NCBI RefSeq assembly: GCF_041624475.1
Contig: NZ_JBFJUX010000005.1
Span: 147,086-211,085, forward strand
Length of the DNA stretch: 64,000 bases
Reading direction: 5' to 3'
From: Litorivivens sp041624475
GTDB taxonomy: Bacteria; Pseudomonadota; Gammaproteobacteria; Pseudomonadales; Spongiibacteraceae
The first letter of the stretch is position 1, and each line of letters opens with the position of its first letter. Positions 1-7,290 of this stretch are shown here, piece by piece. The notes below the pieces were generated by a model. The model saw only the letters and a program-made list of their open reading frames with translations. It made no database searches and was not told the DNA's origin. The position numbers and the translations under genes are program-made.

Positions 1-1
1 C

Positions 2-295
2 GGCCTACTGGAAAACGTTCCCCGGGTACTGCCCAAAGGCACCCGCGCCACGATTGACCTGAACAGCTGGCAGCGCCCGGAAATCTTCGACTGGCTGCAG
101 CAGCAGGGCAATGTCGAAACCCGCGAAATGTTCCGCACCTTCAACTGCGGCATCGGCTTTGTGCTGTGCGTCGATGCCTCACAGACCGAATCCGTTATGG
201 ATATGCTCAAGCAGCAGGGCGAAACTGCCGCCCTGATCGGCGAAATTCAGTCCTGCCCCGAGGACGGCGAGCGCGTCGTATTGCAGGGGCTGTAA
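2..295 (+). CDS. purM: Phosphoribosylformylglycinamidine cyclo-ligase, C-terminal part (cut by window edge)
   Basis: The last 97 residues of AIR synthetase, which closes the imidazole ring in purine synthesis using ATP. The fragment opens in frame with GLLENVPRVLPKGTRATIDL and contains EMFRTFNCGIGFVLCV, both typical of the C-terminal half of PurM. The gene starts before the window. Its TAA stop directly abuts the ATG of purN, the classic purMN arrangement, so the two are almost certainly co-transcribed. Confidence 0.93.
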   Translation, partial: GLLENVPRVLPKGTRATIDLNSWQRPEIFDWLQQQGNVETREMFRTFNCGIGFVLCVDASQTESVMDMLKQQGETAALIGEIQSCPEDGERVVLQGL

Positions 296-949
296 ATGCC
301 CTGCAATACCGTCATCCTGATCTCCGGCAGTGGGTCCAATCTGCAGGCCTTTATCGACAGCGCCCAGAACGGCGAGCTCGATGCCACCCTCAGTGCCGTT
401 ATCAGCAACCGGCCAGCCGCCAAGGGCTTAGAGCGCGCACGGGAAGCGGGCATTGCAACGGCCGCCGTAGACCATACCGCCTATGCCAGTCGCGATGACT
501 TTGACGCCGCTCTGCGGGAAGTTATCGACAGCTATCAACCCGACCTCGTGATTCTCGCCGGCTTTATGCGCATTCTCGGCGCCGACTTTGTGCGCCACTA
601 TCGCGGCCGCATGCTCAATATCCACCCCTCGCTGCTGCCCAAATATCCTGGTCTGCACACCCACCAGCGCGCGCTGGATGCGGGCGATGCCGAAGCCGGC
701 GCGACTGTGCATTTTGTGACCGAAGAGCTTGACGGCGGACCACCAGTAATCCACGCTCGCGTGCCTATAGAGGCGGGAGATACGGCGGAACTTCTCGCCG
801 CCCGCGTACTCGAACTGGAACACCGCATTTACCCGCTGGCGGCCCAGTGGTATGCCCAGGGGCGACTGATTCTCAACGGCAACCGAGCAGAACTTGATGG
901 CAAAGCACTTTCGGCTACAGGCTTTCCTTTTAACGGCACTTCTGGCTAG
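296..949 (+). CDS. purN: Phosphoribosylglycinamide formyltransferase 1
   Basis: Transfers the formyl group of 10-formyltetrahydrofolate to GAR, the third step of purine synthesis. At 217 aa it matches the family. The N-terminal phosphate loop ISGSGSNLQAF lies near residues 9-19. The catalytic triad is visible as N108 and H110 (MLNIHPSLLPKYPGLHTH) and D146 (EELDGGP). The ATG follows the purM stop without a gap. Its 3' end overlaps the next gene by about 50 bp. Confidence 0.96.
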   Translation: MPCNTVILISGSGSNLQAFIDSAQNGELDATLSAVISNRPAAKGLERAREAGIATAAVDHTAYASRDDFDAALREVIDSYQPDLVILAGFMRILGADFVRHYRGRMLNIHPSLLPKYPGLHTHQRALDAGDAEAGATVHFVTEELDGGPPVIHARVPIEAGDTAELLAARVLELEHRIYPLAAQWYAQGRLILNGNRAELDGKALSATGFPFNGTSG

Positions 950-1619
950 CGCCTTCCCGTCGCAGGCCCTTCTAGGCGAACCCGCACCACTGCTCACACC
1001 CTACAGCGCCACCTACCACCTGGTTAAAGGCGGACTGGCGGCGGAAGTTGAACGCCATCTGGAGCGCAGCGGCGAGTCGCGCTGGCAGCTCCACGACTCC
1101 GCACGGATTCTCTTCTTCAGCCTCGAAGAAACCGCCGTTGTCGATTTTGACGGGGAAAATATACAACCCGTTAAGTACCGCTATCGCCAGAACCCCGGCA
1201 AAAGCAAAGACCAGACCATTCGCTACAACTGGAAGAAAAAGCAGGCGACGTTTGATTTGGACGATGGCCAGCGCCGCGCCGAACTGGAGCCCGACACCTT
1301 TGACAAACTCAGCTATCAACTGCAGTTGCGGCTGGATCTGCTGGCCGGGCGGCTGCAGCAGCCGCGCACCTACAAGCTGGTGGACCGAGGCCGTCACAAG
1401 CAATACCGGGTCGAAAAAGTAGGGGAAGAAATTCTAACCCTTGGTCAGCGCCAGATGCAGACCGTCAAACTGCGCCAGACAAGAGAGGGCAAAGACCGGG
1501 AGACCTTTATCTGGGTCGCCCCGGATCTGGATTACCTGATTATCAAAATGGAGCAGGATGACGACGATGAGCGCATAGAAATGCAGCTCAAACCTGAATC
1601 ACTGAAAATAGGCTCCTGA
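897..1619 (+). CDS. DUF3108 domain protein, exported
   Basis: A 240-aa protein with an N-terminal signal peptide (hydrophobic stretch in MAKHFRLQAFLLTALLASAF, cleavage probably after SQA). The rest reads as DUF3108: a beta-rich domain beginning near TPYSATYHLVKGGLAAEVER and ending near VAPDLDYLIIKMEQ. This family commonly follows purN in gammaproteobacteria; its biochemical role is unknown, and a periplasmic or lipid-binding role is only a guess. An ATG at 897 follows an in-frame TTG at 894; the ATG is preferred. The start lies inside purN, so translational coupling is likely. Confidence 0.85.
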   Translation: MAKHFRLQAFLLTALLASAFPSQALLGEPAPLLTPYSATYHLVKGGLAAEVERHLERSGESRWQLHDSARILFFSLEETAVVDFDGENIQPVKYRYRQNPGKSKDQTIRYNWKKKQATFDLDDGQRRAELEPDTFDKLSYQLQLRLDLLAGRLQQPRTYKLVDRGRHKQYRVEKVGEEILTLGQRQMQTVKLRQTREGKDRETFIWVAPDLDYLIIKMEQDDDDERIEMQLKPESLKIGS

Positions 1620-1640
1620 TCAGGAAGCCCATCAGGTTTT
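1615..1640. terminator. Possible shared hairpin between convergent genes
   Basis: A short inverted repeat, CCTGAT (1615-1620) and ATCAGG (1631-1636), followed by TTTT, spans the stop codons of the convergent DUF3108 gene and dcd. The stem is only 6 bp, so this is a weak terminator candidate. Confidence 0.3.
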
Positions 1641-2198
1641 CGGCAAGGTAACCCCGCGCTGCCCCTGATACTTGCCGCCACGATCCTTGTAGCTCACCTC
1701 GCAGATTTCATCCGACTCAAAGAACAGCATCTGCGCCACCCCTTCGTTGGCGTAGATTTTCGCCGGCAGGTTAGTGGTATTGGAGAACTCCAATGTCACG
1801 TGGCCTTCCCACTCCGGCTCCAGCGGCGTGACATTAACGATAATGCCGCAGCGGGCGTAGGTGGACTTACCCAGACACACTGTCAGGACATTGCGCGGAA
1901 TGCGGAAGTATTCGACGGTTCGCGCCAGAGCAAAAGAGTTAGGAGGAATAATGCAGTACTCACCGCGGATATCGACAAAGCTTTTTTCATCGAAATTTTT
2001 AGGATCAACCGTCGCTGAATGGATATTGGTAAAGACCTTGAACTCATCCGAGCAACGCACATCATAGCCGTAGCTTGAGGTGCCGTAGGAAATAATTTTT
2101 CCGCCTTCGTTTTCTCTAACCTGGCCCGCTTCAAAGGGCTCAATCATGCCCTCACTTTCCGCCATCCGGCGAATCCATTTGTCGGCTTTTATACTCAT
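1632..2198 (-). CDS. dcd: dCTP deaminase
   Basis: Converts dCTP to dUTP and ammonia, the main source of dUMP for thymidylate synthesis in many proteobacteria. It has the usual 188 residues. Visible hallmarks are the start MSIKADKWIRRMAE, the substrate-loop region GKSTYARCGI, and the catalytic segment PLEPEWEGHVTLEFSNT with the conserved Glu. It starts at ATG 2198. It lies downstream of mrp on the same strand with a 65-bp gap, as in Pseudomonas-like genomes. Confidence 0.96.
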   Translation of the reverse strand: MSIKADKWIRRMAESEGMIEPFEAGQVRENEGGKIISYGTSSYGYDVRCSDEFKVFTNIHSATVDPKNFDEKSFVDIRGEYCIIPPNSFALARTVEYFRIPRNVLTVCLGKSTYARCGIIVNVTPLEPEWEGHVTLEFSNTTNLPAKIYANEGVAQMLFFESDEICEVSYKDRGGKYQGQRGVTLPKT

Positions 2199-2263
2199 TG
2201 TCAGACTTCCTTAGATAATCGCTGCTAGCGTCAGACGTCCAGCGTCAGACGTCCGCCCCGTTT

Positions 2264-3361
2264 TCAATCGTTCTTGATCACAATATTCGGAAAAGCCTTG
2301 TTCGCCCCGCTGGCCTGACGCCGGGCCAATTCAGCGCCCAGACGAATGGCTACATCGCGGTAAATCATCGCCGTCTCTGACTCCGGCGCTTCGGCGACCA
2401 CCGGCAGGCCCTTGTCAGCCTGCTCCCGAATTTTCAGGGTCAGAGGCAGCGCGCCGAGCATCGGCACTTTATAGTCGGCTGCGATATTGTCACCGCCCTT
2501 TTCGCCAAAGATATGCTCAACGTGCCCACAGTTAGTACACACATGCACTGACATATTTTCGACAATACCCAGCACAGGCACATCCACTTTCTGGAACATC
2601 TCGATACCTTTGCGGGCATCCAGCAGCGCAATATCCTGCGGTGTGGTCACGATCACGGCCCCCGTTACCGGCACTTTCTGCGACAGGGTCAACTGGATAT
2701 CACCGGTACCCGGCGGCATATCAATCACAAGATAATCCAGCTCATCCCAATAGGTCTGATACAAGAGCTGCTGCAGGGCGCCACTGGCCATTGGGCCGCG
2801 CCACACCATCGGCGTTTTCTCTGTGACCAGATAACCCATCGACATGGACTGCAGGCCGTGAGCGACGATGGGCTTTAAATAGTTGGTGCCGTGCTGCTCC
2901 GGGCGCTGCCCCTCTTTCACACCCAACATCAATTGCTGGCTGGGGCCGTAGATATCCGCATCCAGAATACCGACCTTCGCCCCCTCAGCCGCCAGCGCCA
3001 GCGCCAAATTGACCGAGGTAGTGGATTTGCCGACCCCGCCCTTGCCCGAGGCCACGGCAATAACGTTCTTCACCCGCTCCAGATTCTGGGTTTCGCCCAC
3101 TGCAGCGGTCGCCTGAATCGCAGTTTTCACGGTAAGTTTGCACTTATTTACCCCAGACGCCGCCTGCAGGCACTCGTTGAGCGCCATCTCAATAGCTTCC
3201 ATCCGTGAGCGGGCCGGAAAATGCAGGGCGACCACCGCCTCAGCACGACTGGCAGACAGGCCCAAGGCTTCCACCGCCCCCACCAGACTCAGCGGCAGAT
3301 TGATGCCGGGCAGATGGCAGGCAAGCAGCTGCTCGCGCGTACTTTGTTCTATATCAGGCAT
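2264..3361 (-). CDS. apbC: Iron-sulfur cluster carrier ATPase Mrp/ApbC
   Basis: A 365-aa P-loop ATPase of the Mrp/NBP35 family that carries and transfers Fe-S clusters to apoproteins. The N-terminal ~85 residues form a MIP18/DUF59-type domain. The deviant Walker A motif GKGGVGKST is at residues 106-114, DADIYGPS follows, and VIDMPPGTGD is the switch region. A CxxC pair (CTNCGH) for cluster binding lies in the C-terminal part. It is divergently transcribed from metG, a conserved neighbour pair in gammaproteobacteria. Confidence 0.95.
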   Translation of the reverse strand: MPDIEQSTREQLLACHLPGINLPLSLVGAVEALGLSASRAEAVVALHFPARSRMEAIEMALNECLQAASGVNKCKLTVKTAIQATAAVGETQNLERVKNVIAVASGKGGVGKSTTSVNLALALAAEGAKVGILDADIYGPSQQLMLGVKEGQRPEQHGTNYLKPIVAHGLQSMSMGYLVTEKTPMVWRGPMASGALQQLLYQTYWDELDYLVIDMPPGTGDIQLTLSQKVPVTGAVIVTTPQDIALLDARKGIEMFQKVDVPVLGIVENMSVHVCTNCGHVEHIFGEKGGDNIAADYKVPMLGALPLTLKIREQADKGLPVVAEAPESETAMIYRDVAIRLGAELARRQASGANKAFPNIVIKND

Positions 3362-3496
3362 GGTTGCGTGTCAGGAGGTCAAAATTGGAGGGCGAGTATA
3401 CGCCCTCACGCCAGCCCCCTCAACGCACACGAGATGCAGGGACGCCGCAAAAAGGCTATAGTACGCCGCCCCGAAAACCGCCAATGTCAGGTAAAA

Positions 3497-5521
3497 ATGT
3501 CGAAACGTCAGATACTGGTCACCAGCGCACTGCCCTACGCCAATGGCCCGCTCCACCTCGGCCACTTGCTGGAAACCATCCAGACCGATATCTGGGTGCG
3601 CTTCCAGAAACTGCGCGGCCACGACTGCACCTACCTGTGCGCCGACGACGCCCACGGCACGGCCATCATGCTGACAGCCGAGAAGCTGGGCATTACGCCC
3701 GAAGAGCAGATCAAGCGTGTTCAGGCGGATCACCAGCGGGATTTCGATGGTTTTCTGATCAACTTCGACAATTACTACACCACCCACTCCCCCGAGTGCG
3801 AGCACTACGCTCAGGAAATCTATCAACGCCTGGACGCCAACGGCCATATCGAAAAGCGGGAAATCACCCAGCTGTTCGACCCCGAGAAAAACCTGTTTCT
3901 GGCCGATCGCTATATCAAGGGCGCCTGCCCCAAGTGCAAAACTGACGATCAGTACGGCGACAACTGTGAGGCCTGCGGCGCCACCTATACCCCGGCCGAC
4001 CTGATCAACCCGCGCTCGGTAATCTCCGGCGCCACGCCGATTGAAAAGGCCTCCACCCATTACTTCTTCAAACTGGGTGAATTCACCGATTTTCTGAAAC
4101 AGTGGACCCGCTCCGACAGCCTCCAGCCGCAGATAGCCAACAAGCTGGGCGAATGGCTGGAAGCCGGCCTGCAATCCTGGGATATCTCCCGCGACGCCCC
4201 CTACTTCGGCTTTGAGATACCCGGCGCGCCCGGCAAATATTTTTACGTGTGGCTGGACGCCCCCATCGGCTATATGGCCAGCTGCGCCAACTGGTGTCAG
4301 CAGAACGGTCGCAGCTTTGACGAGTTCTGGGCCAAGGACTCCAAGGCCGAGCTTTATCACTTTATCGGCAAGGACATCATCAACTTCCACGGCCTGTTCT
4401 GGCCGGCAATGCTGGAGTCGGCAGGTTTCAGAACACCGACCTCAGTCTATGTACACGGCTTTCTGACGGTCAACGGCAAGAAAATGTCGAAGAGTCGGGG
4501 CACCTTTATCAAGGCAGCCACTTATCTCAAGCACTTTCAGCCGGAATACCTGCGCTACTACTTTGCCGCCAAACTGTCCGGCGGGGTCGACGACATCGAT
4601 CTGAGCCTGGAAGACTTTACCCAGCGCGTAAACGCCGACCTGGTGGGCAAGCTGGTCAATATCGCCAGCCGCAGCGCCAAATTTATTCACAAGGGCAACG
4701 ACGGCAAACTGAGCAGCGAGCTGCATAATCCCGAGCTCTGGCAGCGCGTCACCGGCAAGAGTGACGAAATTGCAGGCTTTTTTGACCAGCGCGAGTACAG
4801 CCGGGCCGTGCGCGAGATCATGGCGCTGGCTGATGCGGTAAACGAGTACTTCGACGCCGAAGAGCCCTGGAAAACGGCGAAAAGCGAAGATACCGCTCAG
4901 CAGGCGGTCGCCGTCAGCTCCCAGTGCGTGAACCTGTTCAGGGTTCTGATGACCTATCTGAAACCGGTGGTGCCGGCACTGGCCGAGCAGGCCGAAGCCT
5001 TCCTGAATTGCGAACTGCGCTGGGACGGCGAATTTGCGCCGCTGCTGGATCACAAGATCGAAAAATTCAAGGCGATGATGACCCGGGTCGACAGTGACAC
5101 CGTCGATAAAATGCTGGAAGAGAGCCGCGAAGAAGCAGCCGCCGTCCAGCAGGCCGCCCCGAAAAAAGCGCCCAGGAAAACCGAGTCAGCCAGCGCAGAA
5201 ATTGAGTTCGACGACTTTGCCAAAGTGGACCTGCGCATCGCTGAAATCGCCAATGCCGAATACGTTGAAGGCGCAGACAAGCTGCTGAAACTGACCCTGA
5301 ATGTGGGCAACGAGACCCGTCAGGTGTTTTCCGGCATTCGCGGCGCTTATGAGCCCGAGCAGCTGATCGGCAAGCTCACCGTGCTGGTCGCCAACCTGAA
5401 ACCCCGTAAAATGCGTTTTGGCATCTCAGAGGGTATGGTGCTGGCAGCCGGGCCGGGTGGGAAAGATATATACTTGCTGGAGCCGCACGAGGGCGCCAAG
5501 CCGGGGATGCAGGTGAAGTAG
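3497..5521 (+). CDS. metG: Methionyl-tRNA synthetase
   Basis: Charges tRNA-Met. The product is 674 aa, close to E. coli MetG. Class I signatures are HLGH within YANGPLHLGHLLET and KMSKSRG in the second half. Four cysteines of the zinc knuckle (CPKCKTDDQYGDNCEACG) sit in the connective region. The C-terminal ~110 residues are a tRNA-binding OB-fold (EIEFDDFAKVDLRIAEI), linked through an Ala/Lys-rich segment. The start is set at ATG 3497 (MSKRQILVTSALPYANG); a longer upstream reading frame has no family match. Confidence 0.97.
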   Translation: MSKRQILVTSALPYANGPLHLGHLLETIQTDIWVRFQKLRGHDCTYLCADDAHGTAIMLTAEKLGITPEEQIKRVQADHQRDFDGFLINFDNYYTTHSPECEHYAQEIYQRLDANGHIEKREITQLFDPEKNLFLADRYIKGACPKCKTDDQYGDNCEACGATYTPADLINPRSVISGATPIEKASTHYFFKLGEFTDFLKQWTRSDSLQPQIANKLGEWLEAGLQSWDISRDAPYFGFEIPGAPGKYFYVWLDAPIGYMASCANWCQQNGRSFDEFWAKDSKAELYHFIGKDIINFHGLFWPAMLESAGFRTPTSVYVHGFLTVNGKKMSKSRGTFIKAATYLKHFQPEYLRYYFAAKLSGGVDDIDLSLEDFTQRVNADLVGKLVNIASRSAKFIHKGNDGKLSSELHNPELWQRVTGKSDEIAGFFDQREYSRAVREIMALADAVNEYFDAEEPWKTAKSEDTAQQAVAVSSQCVNLFRVLMTYLKPVVPALAEQAEAFLNCELRWDGEFAPLLDHKIEKFKAMMTRVDSDTVDKMLEESREEAAAVQQAAPKKAPRKTESASAEIEFDDFAKVDLRIAEIANAEYVEGADKLLKLTLNVGNETRQVFSGIRGAYEPEQLIGKLTVLVANLKPRKMRFGISEGMVLAAGPGGKDIYLLEPHEGAKPGMQVK

Positions 5522-5522
5522 G

Positions 5523-5613
5523 CCCTCACCCCAACCCTCTCCCAGAGGGAGAGGGGGCCACCGATTCAACAAGGAGGGTACCCTCTCCCTCTGGGAGAGG
5601 GACAGGGTGAGGG
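5523..5613. repeat. REP-like inverted repeat downstream of metG
   Basis: Two 33-bp arms, 5523-5555 and 5581-5613, are reverse complements with about three mismatches; each arm also contains its own small palindrome around CCCTCTCC/GGAGAGGG. The right arm is followed by GAGTTTTT, so the structure could end metG transcription. The motif CCCTCACCC...CCCTCTCCC is a very common dispersed palindrome in proteobacteria. A related single copy occurs at 35842-35876. Confidence 0.8.
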
Positions 5614-5744
5614 AGTTTTTACGCCAGAAGCGCTTTAACACTCCCCAAACGGCCGATTTTGCCAGTCCTTTCAAGGACTTTTAAATTGAACGCTTGTTCG
5701 AAATAAAATAGACTAACCGCCTGTTTTTTGAGCTTTGCTCACTG

Positions 5745-6011
5745 GAGGCACCACAGATCAAGTGGGCGGCATCTCAGGCATTGCGTGTGATTCACCTGCG
5801 AGACGCTGTTGTGCAGGAAGGCTGGTTGCCTTTCCAGCGACAGCAACGAAGCAGGGGCATCACACGCAATGCCCCTTCGGGCGAACCCCAGCCACACGCT
5901 GGCTGCGTTGCGCAGCTTGGCAAGGGCACCCAGCCTTGCACTTCGCTGCGCGCCTTGCCAGCGTGTGGCTGGGTTTCGCTGAGATGCTGCCCACTTGGTC
6001 TGCGGTGCCTC
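5745..6011. repeat. 267-bp structured inverted-repeat element (MITE-like) upstream of rnfA
   Basis: Terminal arms of 33 bp (5745-5777 and 5979-6011) are reverse complements with about three mismatches. Inside them lie two more long stems: 5777-5791 with 5859-5873 (15 bp, perfect) and 5883-5903 with 5957-5977 (21 bp, one mismatch). Together these would fold as a three-way junction with two decorated arms. No transposase gene and no obvious target-site duplication were seen. It sits 55 bp before the rnfA start, so it could affect rnf expression. The flanks 5614-5744 and 6012-6066 hold no gene. Confidence 0.75.
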
Positions 6012-6066
6012 TACGGGTATTTACCCACCGCGCGCACAACTTACACACTCATCGTCGAGGCCCACG

Positions 6067-6645
6067 ATGTTGGCGGACTATTCTGTTCTGTTGATCAGCG
6101 CCATTCTGGTCAACAATTTCGTACTGGTACAGTTCCTGGGACTGTGCCCCTTCATGGGCGTTTCCAACAAACTGGAAACCGCCATCGGCATGTCCAGCGC
6201 CACCACCTTCGTGCTCACGCTGGCCTCCATCTGCAGCTGGCTGACCTATGAATGGCTGCTGGTGCCGCTGGGGCTGGAATACCTGCGCACCATCTCCTTC
6301 ATTCTCGTTATCGCGGTAGTGGTGCAGTTCACCGAAATGGTGGTCCGCAAAACCAGCCCCCTGCTCTACAAAGTGCTCGGCGTCTTTCTGCCCCTGATCA
6401 CCACCAACTGCGCGGTGCTGGGTGTCGCCCTGCTCAACATCAACAAAGAACACAGCTTCGTCGAGTCTGCCCTCTACGGCTTTGGCGCTGCCGCCGGTTT
6501 TTCGCTGGTTCTCGTGCTGTTTGCCGCCATGCGCGAGCGCCTAGCGGTAGCTGACGTGCCCCAACCCTTTCAAGGCCCTGCCATCGGCATGGTAACGGCT
6601 GGCCTGATGTCGCTGGCCTTTATGGGCTTTGCGGGTCTGGTGTAG
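6067..6645 (+). CDS. rnfA: Rnf complex subunit RnfA (membrane)
   Basis: A 192-aa integral membrane subunit of the Rnf complex, which couples ferredoxin/NADH electron transfer to ion movement. The six-helix RnfA/RnfE/NqrD-E fold is evident, with the conserved FLGLCPFMGVSNKLETA and VFLPLITTNCAVLGVAL; in Rnf/Nqr the paired cysteines of these segments bind an intramembrane Fe-S cluster. Start ATG 6067 (MLADYSVLLISAIL) fits the family and has a GAGG-type site upstream. It is the first gene of rnfABCDGE. Confidence 0.95.
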   Translation: MLADYSVLLISAILVNNFVLVQFLGLCPFMGVSNKLETAIGMSSATTFVLTLASICSWLTYEWLLVPLGLEYLRTISFILVIAVVVQFTEMVVRKTSPLLYKVLGVFLPLITTNCAVLGVALLNINKEHSFVESALYGFGAAAGFSLVLVLFAAMRERLAVADVPQPFQGPAIGMVTAGLMSLAFMGFAGLV

Positions 6646-6654
6646 GAGGCTGTG

Positions 6655-7290
6655 ATGATTGAACTGCTGTCCCAACACCCCTTTATCGCCGCCCTCGGTT
6701 CATTGGCCTTGCTCGGCCTCGCCTTTGGCTCCCTGCTCGGGTTTGCTGCGGTCAAATTCAAGACCGAAGGCGACCCGATTGCCGACCAGGTTGAAGCCCT
6801 GCTGCCGCAGACCCAGTGCGGCCAGTGCGGCTACCCCGGCTGCCGCCCCTACGCCGAGGCCATTGCTCAAGGCGACGCTATAAACAAATGCCCCCCCGGC
6901 GGCGAAACGACGATCAACGCGCTGGCCGACCTGCTGGATGTGGAAGCTCTGCCGCTGGACGCCGAAGAAGAAAGCGTGCCCTCGGTCGCTTATATCCGCG
7001 AAGACGAGTGCATCGGCTGCACCAAGTGCATTCAGGCCTGCCCGGTAGACGCCATTGTTGGCGCCGCCAAACACATGCATACCGTGGTCGCCAGCGAATG
7101 CACCGGCTGCGATCTCTGCGTGGAGCCCTGCCCGGTGGATTGCATCGACATGATTCCGCTGCCCACCACCGTGCAGAACTGGAGCTGGGAACTGCCCCCC
7201 TCTGCCGAAGAAGCCATTACCGAAGACCTGATTGCGACTGACCGCGGCAATTCCGGTGAAGACAGCAAGGATAGAGATCAGGCCGCATGA
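6655..7290 (+). CDS. rnfB: Rnf complex subunit RnfB (ferredoxin-type)
   Basis: Electron-input subunit. One N-terminal membrane helix is followed by a 4Fe-4S (Fe-S_assembly/ArsA-like) motif CGQCGYPGCRPYAEAI, then two ferredoxin 4Fe-4S motifs, CIGCTKCIQACPVDAI and CTGCDLCVEPCPVDCI. A GTG at 6652 is in frame, but AGGAGG at 6645-6650 is correctly spaced for ATG 6655, which is chosen (211 aa). The last bases overlap rnfC as ATGA. Confidence 0.95.
   Translation: MIELLSQHPFIAALGSLALLGLAFGSLLGFAAVKFKTEGDPIADQVEALLPQTQCGQCGYPGCRPYAEAIAQGDAINKCPPGGETTINALADLLDVEALPLDAEEESVPSVAYIREDECIGCTKCIQACPVDAIVGAAKHMHTVVASECTGCDLCVEPCPVDCIDMIPLPTTVQNWSWELPPSAEEAITEDLIATDRGNSGEDSKDRDQAA

Noticed and set aside
3221..3496. 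N-terminal extension of metG
   Set aside because: It overlaps the divergent apbC gene and does not resemble MetG; the conserved N terminus begins at 3497.
5735..6251. Overlapping frames upstream of rnfA
   Set aside because: They cross the inverted-repeat element and the rnfA start; codon use and composition are not those of a protein gene.
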